From NCBI RefSeq assembly GCF_032118995.1, contig NC_092649.1:19653832-19717831 (forward strand): a stretch of 64,000 nt of DNA, given 5' to 3'. Shown piece after piece: positions 34,901 through 46,500 of the stretch (position 1 is the stretch's first letter; each line of letters starts with the position of its first letter). The stretch is from Asterias amurensis. Lineage: Eukaryota; Echinodermata; Asteroidea; Forcipulatida; Asteriidae. A program made the position numbers and the translations under genes. Under the pieces are notes generated by a model. That model was not told where the DNA came from. It made no database searches and saw only the letters and a program-made list of their open reading frames with translations.

Positions 34901-36463
34901 ATAAAAAAAAAAAACCGAACAAAAATAAGAGGTGTTCCGGGCTGTTGGCCCGAACACCTAATTAATTTGAATTTGAAATAAAAACTATGTCGGCTCTAAA
35001 CAAAACTCAAAGTACTTTATTCTCAATATTTATTTGTTCTCAAACAATTCTTCAAAAGCTGAAACAAAACTAATTACTCATTCACATATATTTCAGTTCT
35101 CAACTCAATTTTAACACCAAAAAATATAATTTACACTTGAAAACAAATGCTCTATTTTTTAATTGTAGTGATCCAATAGCCAAAATTCAATTTAAAATCC
35201 TTCAAACTTCAAACCCTATCATCTAGTAATATAATAATTAAATCACACATTTTAAATGGCAAACACTTTTATACAGTTATCTACAAGTTGAATACTTCAA
35301 ACGTTATAGGATAAATTCCTGATTTTATTTTTCACACTGTGTAAGTAAGTGACTTGAATCTTGGTGTTGGTAAAGTTTTTACCAAATTGTCTCAAATATT
35401 CTATTTACACGGCTTATGACAAATAGTGATGTAAAATTGTTAATATCTTCACCAACAGAGAAAACAGTAGAGTTTTGTTAAAACGACTCAACAGCACCAA
35501 ACAAGAGAAGAAAAAAATATTTTGAAAAGTCGAAACTGTATCAGTTCAGTAGAATATAGTAATAAATAAAATTGTCAATGCTGTTATGCTATCATTGCAC
35601 CAAAACCTAATATAAACTACAAAGTATTTTGTTTTGCAGCATTCTTTAAAAAGTTCACAAAGTTTAACTTTAAGAATAATTTGAATAATTTGAAAACCAG
35701 ACAGAGAGGCAAGAGAAATATAAAATTCCATGCATTTGAAATGCTCTAGGACAATCTTTCCAGTCCAAAAAACCCCCCAAAAATCTTTCTGGTAATTTCT
35801 TTATAAAATATTTGTTGCTCTTTGAATATACAAAAACAACGTCGCAACTGTTGTACGATTGACCAAAAAGTTAGTTAGTTTGTTTAGATGATTTGAAATG
35901 AGTGCGAGATCAATGGTACATCCGTACTGTGCAACAGTCAGGATCTTGATGTAGGCTTAAGGCCACTCTCTGGTGTAATTCACAAGCCTCGAAGTGCAGC
36001 CTCAGATGTTCAGTCTATCTAACCACTGGACCACAGTTACTGGATCTTTGTAGACATTAGATGGCAATATGAAACATAAGTAACGCCAGGATTTATAAAC
36101 TCCAAATAAAGTATACAGTTAAATCTACTGGCCATCAATAGTAACTAGGCACAAAGTTATTTTGAACTAAGACACGCATACAGTTCACACCTCAAGGTTG
36201 CATTTATGTGCAATTGGTCATTTTATAAATCTGGGCATTGATATTTTGTGGAATGGATCGTGTTCAGGAGATAAAAAATTAGAAATTTTCTCTATGTGTA
36301 CAAAAGTTTGTGACTTGCTGGAGAGAGCATTTATTCCTTTGTTGCATTTGGCGCATTTTGCATGAGATTTAATTGTTCACTTGGCAAGAAATAAGACATT
36401 AAAAGAAATCAAGATAAATTATTTGGCAATAGTTCAACCTCATTCATGGAGAAGAAAGCTTAA

Positions 36464-36620
36464 AGCCATTGGACACTTTCAGTAAACAGTATTGTCCAAA
36501 GGCCCACACTTCGTGTATCACAACGAATATATAAAATAACAAACCTGTGAAAATTTAGGCTCAATCGGTCATCGAAGTCAGGAGAAAATAACGGGAAAAT
36601 CCCCCCTTGTTTAAAATAAA
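36464..36620 (+). mobile_element. TTAA-family MITE variant, left part
   Basis: TTAA at 36460-36463, then AAGCCATTGGACACTTTC and the internal AACAAACCTGTGAAAATTT block; the right end is not resolved. Confidence 0.5.
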
Positions 36621-37144
36621 TCTGTAATTCTCGATATCGAGAATTGATAATTGTTTTAATGTTTTCTCAAAAAGTAAAGCATTTCATGGAATAATATTTC
36701 AAGAGAAGTCTTTCACCATTACCCTCTGTAAACCCTGTAGGTTATTTGTAAATCTGTGAACTTTTTTTGTTTTTTCTGTACCGAAAGTGACAGTGACTCA
36801 CCAGCAGAAAAATCTTGAATGTGCCATACTGGTGGGCAATTTCACTGTGCGTTTTCATATATAACTCTATGCTGCGCGTTATGCAGTAAAGTGTGCATTT
36901 TAGGCGACGCGGCGTTAATACACGTAAGCCTAACTGCCCACCAACATGGTGAGCGTGGCATTGGTCGCTGCGTGTGATGCGCATGCAAGGGGGTCAATAG
37001 GGGACTGTGGATGTAAATAGATGTATGAACCCAAAACAATCAACAAAGCAGTTTGGCAAAAACTTTGAAAAGTATAACTTGAAAATTAAATATGATATAA
37101 GAGTACAATATAAAGATACAGATAATCTAAGGACAACCCATATA

Positions 37145-37315
37145 TCCTAACAAACACAACTTTAAGAAAGTTTAAATAAGAAGATATAAATGTCACCAAT
37201 AAACTTAATTTACAATTCTTCACAAAATCTCCTAATAAACACAACTTCAAGAAAGTTTAAATAAGAAGATATAAATGTCACCAATAAACTTAATTTATAA
37301 TGCTTCACAAAATCT
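37145..37315 (+). repeat. Tandem duplication, 85 bp unit, two copies
   Basis: TCCTAACAAACACAACTTTA... and TCCTAATAAACACAACTTCA... differ at a handful of positions. Likely in the FN3 gene 3' UTR. Confidence 0.9.
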
Positions 37316-37536
37316 CCAACAATCCCCAAATTAATTTGGCAAAATATTGTGAAAGTTTTACCCTCAAAATACAAGACAAACTTGGAAATAGGAGCAATTT
37401 CTTCCTGCAGCATCCGAAACTTAGTTTGGCAAAAATGTTAAAAAGTGTTCCCTTCAAAATAAAAGACAATACTACACTTACTTGGAATTGTTAGCAAATA
37501 ATCAAATTAAAAATCGAAATTTCAAAACCAAAACAT

Positions 37537-40500
37537 CTAACTTTTACCGGATGATTTTGTCCGACCATTTGTCTCAGCGGACCCACTTCCCTTACTACCA
37601 CCTGAATATGGTCCATCTTCAACACTGATCCTCTTCTTTAATGTACGTCTTCGGGCCGTCTTAGCCCTCGGGATCGATCCGTTGGGCTGGGATGAGGATG
37701 AGGTTGAAGAGGAAGGAGGACGGGATGAGGAGACGTTGGAGAAATGACGTGGACTTAATTGACGTTGGGGTAAAGAGCTGATGGTACAGGATGAAGCTGC
37801 AATAAAAACAATTGAAAACGGATTTTAAATTTGTGATTATTGCCTTGGATAACATTTAATTGGCTAATTATTATTTATTTATTTAGGTATATATATTTTT
37901 TTTTATTTTTTTATTTTATTTAGTTATTTATTGTCAAAACCAACAACCAATTACAGAAAAGGGAATATAAACTTATTTGAACCATACATGTATATATAAA
38001 TATAAATAGATAACTGTTATGAACCAAAAACATAAACGATTAGTGACCTAAAGTTGCAACCATAGCAGAGTAATCTTTAAAGGCTAAATGACAACACAAC
38101 AAACATGGTATATACTTTAAGTGTAACATAAGAAGTCAAGTGGAACACATTAATAATTTATAGAGAGCTAGACAGAGGCAAAAAGCACAAGGAAAAAGCA
38201 AGGGATGAAAAAAAAAATGTAAACATAGTCCCACATTTTAAATCATCATACACGCTTATAAAATTGAATTAAAAACAAATCCACGTTTCCATTTTACAAA
38301 AGATTAGAAAGGAAATCATGCATTCTTGTTAATAATGGTTCAAGCACGGATGCCCGCCTGCAAAAGAGCAACATAAATAGATTACAATGGCATTTCAATA
38401 ACACACATTATTCACAAAAAAATAATTTCAATGCAAATGAACAATTTATCAATTTCATTGTAAATAAATTCATTAATTTCATTGTAAATGATTTATTTAT
38501 CTGAAACACTTTCACAACTTATAAAGATTAAAAATAACAAAACATACATTATTCCAGGGAAAACCTACACAATCAAGTAAGGACTGGAACCCCATTCAAC
38601 ATGCTCCCCGTCGGGATTCGAACCAGAGACATGAGTAAAACAATTTGACAAAAATAGTTGTTGTCTTAGTGAGACGGAAATTATTTTAGCATGTACAACG
38701 AATCTACGCGAAAAGATTGCTCTATATTTTTTTAAAGTTTTATTTTTAAAAACTTGACAACTTATATGAAGCTGAAACTTTTACAGGTAAACTCTATTCA
38801 TACATCTTCATTCACAATGAGTAGGAATTCATGACATGGCCAAAAGCTTGATCTACAAGTACAGTAGGTATCAAAACCCTTTAGGGGCAAGGCCTGGGTT
38901 CCAATTTGACACAGGGACAAGATTTGACGATTGCGGGTGATAAAAGGTTTCAGTGGTTTTTACCTGATGTAGCTCTAGAGAGAAGCTTGGGTGAGTTTGA
39001 CGATGAAGAAATCCTGGAGGTCTTAATGACAGCCTCTAGAGTGTCATCCATTAAGGAGGTGAAGGTTGCCTTATCATAGGCAGCATAGCATCCCTGCCAG
39101 GCTAGATAACCTACAATAAAAAAAGCAATACAACTCAATACTGGGTCAGCGTGGTCATCATGTGGTTAGTTGACTAAAGGATTTGCAACCACAAGGTCGA
39201 ATCACACGTTCTCGATTTGTGCAATTAGAGATTGACTGCTGCCAGCTTGGAGTTTATATCCCCTTGTTTGCAGAGTTCCCTTGACGGGAAGATCATCTAA
39301 ACATCAACAAACAAACAACTTGGCATCTACTCACATTATCCATTAAAACCCTTAAATAAGCAATGATACACTAAAGTTATTTCACAATTTTCGCCAAAGT
39401 ACAATATCCTGAGGAAGTCAAAGTAACTTTGACATCCTAAAGACAGGTTCATTCCACAAATTTAAGAGGTGTGTGTGTGGGATGGGTGGGGGGGAGGTCT
39501 GGTCCAAGAGTTGTGTATTTGAGTCTAAAAAATATTATCACTCATACACTCTGTGCACAAAATTGTACATAAAAAAAATATCTACCAAGATATGGCAATC
39601 TATTCTGTGTAGCAAGCTTCCAGGCGTCTTGCTGACAGCATGTACAAGGTTTAAAACCACTCCCCCCTGCCAAGCCAGTCAAACTATGTGGCTTACTGGG
39701 GAGCCAGTCACTTAGTAGTGGAACCCTCCTGCATTTGAGTAATTACATGAGTTACTCCCTCACCTAAAAGATTTTAAGGTACGGGGTATCAGGAGGTTGG
39801 GGGGGGGGGTATTACCAAGTCAAACTTCTAATAAATACCTTCTGGATGTAGAATAATGATCATGGGTGTCGCACGGACACCGAACAGCTCAGGAACACTG
39901 ACGGCAGAGGAACTTGAAGATATCTCCGTCTGATCAGCTTTGGACTCTTCGGTACCTTGACCTAGAAAATAAACACCACACAAGGCATTGGTACACTTTC
40001 GTAGATGCTGGAATTGAAACTCATAATTCTTAATCCGGCGGTTAGAGGTTCAAGTACCGCTCTAGTAAATCTTTATTTTTAAACCCAGAATAATGTAGAA
40101 ATTTATCTAGTCCCTTTTCCTTGGGGTTTATTTCTTGATATTGGAGGTAAAAAGTTGCATCCCCTTAATGTGATCCCCTGGCTGCTGCTTCCAAGGTTGT
40201 ATCAGAAACTTGGGTGAGATCCCTGGCTATGGTAGTTACACTTTGAATGGCTTCAAACTGGTACTCCCAAACAAAGATATTGGCAAAATAGGGAGACCAC
40301 CAATATTGGGGCTAGATAGCTAAAGCAAGACAGTTCTCTTAAGAACAAAATCTACCTGGCAAGTAGATACACACATGGTGCTACCGCAAACCAAATACGT
40401 ATTGATACCTCACCATGCAATGCATCAAATTCCATATATGCTATTATTTCTCGTGAAGACGAGCAGAGTATACTGTTCAAAACGTCGACAGAGATTTTAC

Positions 40501-43500
40501 TCATGGTTGTATCCGCAAGTTTACTGTTCATGTTTATATTTACTCTTATGCTATTATTATTTTGTTATTATTATGAATCTCATCTCTGAATACCTTGTTG
40601 GGTTTCTGCTAATCCTAGTGTACTTCCAGGCATCATGCCACCATCGTTGCTGTAACAGCTACAGCTATGTCTGATCACACCATCATCTCTCCATCCACGC
40701 TGCATAATCTGCCTGGATAGACTCTGTATATGGGACTCACTGGAAGGCTCCGTGCTGTTACAGCAACATGAAACGCAGATCACCTGGAGAAAACAAATTA
40801 AAAAAGATCTATCAAGAGTCTAAGCTATGAAACTTAAAGGCACTGGGGTGGATTTCTCAAACAGTTAGGACTAGTCTTATCTCGAGTTAGGACCAGTTAC
40901 TCGTCCTAACTTAGGACTTTCAATGCAACTTGTATATCTCCTAGGACTAGTCCTAAGTTAGGACTAGTCTAACTCTTTGTGAAATCCACCCCTGGACATG
41001 TTTGGTAATTATCAAAGACCAGTAATCTCACTTGGTGTTTCCCAACAAATGCATAAAATAACAAACCTGTGAAAACTTGGACTCAATTGGTTATCGAAAT
41101 TGCAAGAAAATAATGAAAGACAAATTATTGGGTCATACCTTTCCAGCACGGTTCTTAGCATAGTCAACAAAGTGATCCATCGCTTTCATTGAAGCAAGAC
41201 ACCTGAGAGAAAAAAAAGACAGAGAGTGTTTCTATTAAAACCTGATCATTACACATGTATGTGAGGAGGTATGAACACACGTTAAAACAATATCATGGAA
41301 TAAAAGTTAAACATGTTGGGTTGACGTTGGGTTTTTTTCCTCTTGAGTCGAGGACAAAATTAAATTTTAACTTTTTCATGCACTATTTAAGTGATGAATT
41401 GATCATATATGTACACATAAAAAAATAAAATAAAATAAAATAAATAAAAAACAGGCCACAATAGCACACTCAAGAGTCCTGTTTCCCATTCTGAAAATTA
41501 ATGGTCCTTGCTGTTTTCAGTTTTTGTTTTACAACTATTTTTCTGGAAGAGTTAACCATTTTAATTGAGTATACTTACCATCTTGTCCAGAAGAGTAGCA
41601 TCGTTGGGCAGCGGTTAGTGAGTTTGGTTGGGATGAGTAGATGTTGAGCTTTATCAAATACATCCATGACAGACACAGAAGCCGGAGGGACATGTCGGCT
41701 ACTCACTAGGGGCTGATGGAGACTCATTAGGATAGACGTGGCATCGGGTGAAGCTTCGATAGCTAGGGTCTGCTGGAAGTTACAACAACCAGCTTTTGGA
41801 TGTCTGGAAGAAGGGTCAAGAGAAAGAAAAGGGTGAACAGAAAGATGGCTTTAATAAAGAACAAGATGAGGATTACAATAAATTGGATGCAAAAATGGAA
41901 GATGCAACAACATGGAAGTGTCGTGGCCGAGCGGTTAAGAGCACCGAATTCAAACTCTGGTGTTTCTGATCAGCAGAGTGTGGGTTCGAATCCCCAGCCG
42001 TGACACTTGTGTCCTTAAGCAAGACACTTAACCATTGCTTCGACCTTTGGATGGGGCGTAAAGCCGTTTGTCCCATGTGTTGTGTAACGCATGTAAAAGA
42101 ACCCAGTGAACCCAAGAGAAAGAGGGTGACAAGTTAAGGTTTTAAGGGGCATATATAATTATGTTAACTGTAACCTGTAAACCGCCCTTGCAGCCAGGGA
42201 TCCCACCCACGTTTACGATACAACCTGGGGATAATCTTAAAGGCAGTGGACACTATTGGTAATTACTCAAAATAATTATTCGCATAAAACCTTACTTGGT
42301 AACAAGTAATGGGGAGAAGTTGATAGTATAAAACATTGTGAGAACTGGCTCCCTCTGAAGTGAAGTAGTTTTAGAGAAAGAAGTAATTTTCCACGAATTT
42401 GATTTCGAGACCTCAGATTTAAAAATTTGAGTCCCTAAAATCAAGCATGTGAAAGCACACAACTTCGTGTGACCATGGTGCGACAAGAGTGTTTTTTTCT
42501 TTCATTAATATCTCGCAACTCCTACGACCAATCTAGCTAAATATTTTGTTATTTTATGCACATGTTGAGATACACCAAGTGAGATGACTGGTCTTTGACA
42601 AATACCAACAGTGCCCAGTGTCTTTAAGGGGATGCAAATTTTTGATTCAAATAATAAACCATAAGTGAAATTCCCCTTACCGGTTGTACCATAAACTTGG
42701 GTGTGATCTCAGAGTGAATGGCTTCTGACTGGCACCCCCGAACAAAGATATTGACACAATAGGGACACCACCAACGTAAGGCTAGGTACCTCAGTTGGTA
42801 GAGCGCCGGCAAGTTAATCCCAAAGGTCATTGGTTCCAATCCCGCTCAAGTAAACTTTTCATATTTCAACCCCACATCATTTAAAATTTACACAGTCAGT
42901 TTCCTTTGGGGTTAATAATTAGAAATGAACAGTTTAAACTTGAACTCATTGTGCAAAAAGGAAAGACTTGAAAATAGGAATAGTAATACTTGTACTCATT
43001 GTTCATCCATGCACTTACCTGCTGTCCTTCCTATGTGTGGTGTGCAGACAATAACACGAGAAGGGTAGGAATGGACTAGTGTTGATGACAGTCACTTCTG
43101 ATGGGTCACTATTACCGACTGGATGGTCAGTGACGGCTATGAGACAGATCTTATGTAACCCATCGTAGGCACTCAACTGTTAAGATAGACATTAAGTGAT
43201 GTATGAAGCTTTGCATGGTGTGGAAAACAAGAACTATAAATAGTAAAATTTGCGGGTACAACCATGTTTAAATCTGAGATGATTCCTGACAAAAATGTCT
43301 GAAACTACAATCTAGATTTTGAAGATATATTGAAACGGTGCCATTTCCACCTTTTGGTTACACCTGGAATTAAAGATCTCAAGGAACTTCTTGGAACAGT
43401 ATCCTCAACACTAGAGAAGTAGATCAAAGAGCAGGAGTGAACGGGGGCTGGGGCACGGGGTCCTTCTAAAATATGGCCTAGATCGTCTGAAGCTTTGAGC

Positions 43501-46500
43501 ATGATTAAATAAATAAAATTTAAAAATAAACAATAAATAAAAAAGAATGCTTTAAAAAAAGTGTAGAATGAGCACTAACAAATTGATCATTTAATGCGTT
43601 CAGAGTGGCCACATAATACTTTGCCTTTTAACAAGATTTAATGATTTAACTTTTTCATACTTTGCTATTTGCGGAGACACTTTTTTTGCACTGACACATT
43701 TAATCTTGTTCAGCAATCAATCCTTGTGAAGAGGCTAGCCATTGATTTGTGGTTTACCTGGAGACATATCCGGTCTATGTTAGAGTGCAGCAGGAAGCCA
43801 TGTTGTTTACCGTTGACTAATACTTTGAATCCTGATAGATTGACATCTTTCTTGTCTGGGATGAGATCCCACTCTAGATCCACTGATACTGTGCCTGTTG
43901 AAGAAAAGAAGACGTTTTGTTTGTACTTGAAAGCATGTCTAGTCAAGTTGTCAGGGTCACATTATTTTGCGTGCGAGGAAAAGAGATTTTCTGACATTTG
44001 AAAGCATGATTGCATAAAAAAAAAATTAAAAGTGAATGCTTTAACAAGATTAAGAATGAGCACACAAAAATAACACTCATTGCTTGCAGAAAAAAAGGAA
44101 AAACAAGAGAAAAAAAGGGCTTTTGGTAGCGAGGGCTTACGAGATATGGCCAGCATTGTAGCTGAAGTTACTCATGCCAATTCTCTTTACCTGTGCAAGA
44201 CGCACGATGCACATTATCTTGCGTTGCGTCTGCGTGTTAACACTGTAGCAGTCAAGTGACCCAGAATTACATGCGTCTTGCACACGAATGTAAACGTGTA
44301 CATTGTGAGACAACACTGTGAGAACACAATCAAAACGAGAATTTCTTTAACGTTAGGAGCTGCATGTTCCCTGATATCCAGGACGTCACTGTAGTAAAGA
44401 CGAAAGTGTAAGGTCACCAGGGCTACTCAAACCAATTCTCTTTACCTGTATAAGGGAGAAGTGTCTCTAGTACTTGGAATAACTGCTCTTCCATCTCGGC
44501 TAAAGCTGATAAAGCGTCAGAGATCTGGTTAACAAATGAAATGAGGAGGTTAACAGTTGGGTCATAGATTCTTTTCTTTTTTAACATAATGCGGGTTTAT
44601 AGACACCATTATCAAGACATACACAATTTAAATCACATGTTAAAGTGCTGAGTAAACAGCGAAAAACTATCATGATATTTTCACAACACCATTGAATCCA
44701 TCAACGTTCAACCGCATTTCTAGTCACATTTCCATTTCTCATACGGGTGTGGGTTTGATTCCTAGTCATTGCGTCCTCGAGCAAGACACTTTGAACTATA
44801 GTTGCTGGGGTTAACTGGGTACATGTGATTCATTTTGCTTGGTGTGCTACATATCTAACCGCACAGGCTGTATAATCCCCAGGGAGCTGGGATGGTTTAA
44901 GAAATAAAATCACTGGCCCAATCTACCAGGGTCACTGAGTGACAGATTTGAGGGATATATAAGAAGCCACTAATATGATATAAGAAACACTTTCAGGAAG
45001 GGCACTAACGTTAAGCCATGCACAAGAAAAATAACTGGAGACTGATTACATTCCAGATGTCAAACATGTCGTCTTCAATAACTACAAAATGTTGCTGCTT
45101 GTGTGGTTATTGCACCCCCAAAACCCACTCCCATACATGTGTAACACCTGTCAATGTCATCCAGAATCATCTACAACCTGTTTTTGATTGTTTTTAAAGC
45201 ACTCAATAGAAAAGCACCAACGTACATTCTGGATATGCTCAACATCTATAAACCATACCACAACCTTCGATCCGGAAATAAATATCTTTTTCAAGGAGTA
45301 AAATCTCATCGCAATGGGGTGACAGATTTTTATCTGTTCCAGCACCACATCTGTGGAATCAGCTACCTTTCATATTAGCGAATTAGTGATTCAAAACAGG
45401 TACACCTCATGTCCCTTCTCCTTTTGTTTCTCTCTTCTTTAGTTAAAGTGCCTTGGTGGATTTGTGCGCTTTATAAGACTTTGTTGTTACTATTATTATG
45501 ACATTTTTAGAGTGACTTACTTCTGCAGCATGGTCTGAATGTTCTATATAACCAGGAGGCTGGCTTGAGCTACTTTCCTGCTGGTAACCGAACAGCTCCT
45601 GCAGCACTCTGTAGAGTAGAGTAGACATTCACACATTAATGGATACCAGGGACAGTTTCTGATTGGTCGAGAGTGTAGATCATGTGGCCAAGTGCCACAT
45701 AAACAAAGTCAGAAGTAGACTGGTCCTCTGTCCTTCACAGCAAGGGTAAGGACAGGTGTTGGTTTTACAGGACCAGGGGTCGATTTCACAAAGAGTTAGG
45801 ACTAGTCCTCTAACTTAGAACTAGTCCTAGGAGATATTAAAAACATATGTACAGTCCTACGTCAGGAAGAGTAACCAGTCCTAACTCGAGATCAGACTAG
45901 TCTTAACTTTTTGTGAAATCCGACCCTGTGCTTATTATGAGAACTTTGGTTGGTAATACTATGAAGACAAAAATTTCATGATAAGCAAAGTTTGTGCTAA
46001 GCAGCTCTATGACATTGGGCCCAGTGCTAATTATGAGAGCTGTTGTTGTCTTTTCTCTGTCAAGTCAGGGCTGTGAAGGACAATGTTCACTCCAGAAGCT
46101 CCAAAACAATTTGGAAAATTAATAACTTAGTGAGGCAGAGAAATCTGTTGTTCACAAAAAGTTCTTATAAAGTTCTTTACACACAGCGTTTCAATGCAGA
46201 GCTGTCAACAGTTGCATCTTGAAATCAGGATGATCTTGTACAACAATCACGTAGATATTTTGAATTACATTCAACATAATGGGAACGAGTTTTAATACAT
46301 ATATAGGATTTGAGGCATTGCATGGTGAGGTATCAATATATATTTGGTTTGCAGTAACACCATGTGTGTATCTACTTGCCAGGTAGCGTTTGTTCTTATA
46401 GCAAGACAGTTCTCTAAGAACAAACTCTACCTGGCAAGTAGATACACAAACGGTGTTACCGCAAACCAAGTATATATAAGGTTTAATACCCCAACAAATT

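Larger units (their letters stand above)
31115..37536. other. Intergenic interval between the convergent hydrolase-like and FN3 genes
   Basis: Contains the 3' UTR ends of both genes (unresolved), the foldback elements at 31168-31291 and 31565-31902, a roughly 415 bp tandem repeat at 33.16-34.90 kb and an 85 bp duplication at 37.15-37.32 kb. An open frame of 139 codons at 32583-33002 has no family signal. For the FN3 gene, the first minus-strand AATAAA I see downstream is at 36330-36335. Confidence 0.55.
38964..41803 (-). other. Thioredoxin-like domain of the FN3 protein, CxxS active-site variant
   Basis: Across the exon 24/25 junction the protein reads CPTMLLFWTRWCLASMKAMD, matching the thioredoxin pattern of a hydrophobic strand, FW, two residues, WC-x-x-C and K. 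The second cysteine is Ser, so the motif is C1483-L-A-S1486 in the numbering of the visible protein. About 110 residues later ELFGVRATPMIILHPEG gives the strand and cis-Pro loop (T-P1598) typical of the fold, followed by GYLAWQGCY and a helix. The loop between the two halves is longer than in thioredoxin and holds a Cys-rich piece (VSCCCNS, HSCSCY). CxxS proteins usually act as disulfide isomerase-like or trapping forms, not as reductases. That is family knowledge applied by inference. Confidence 0.65.

Noticed and set aside
41923..42006. A tRNA-Leu(CAA) gene
   Set aside because: Box A and box B are good, but the acceptor stem does not pair properly and the sequence continues into the SINE body shared with other copies.
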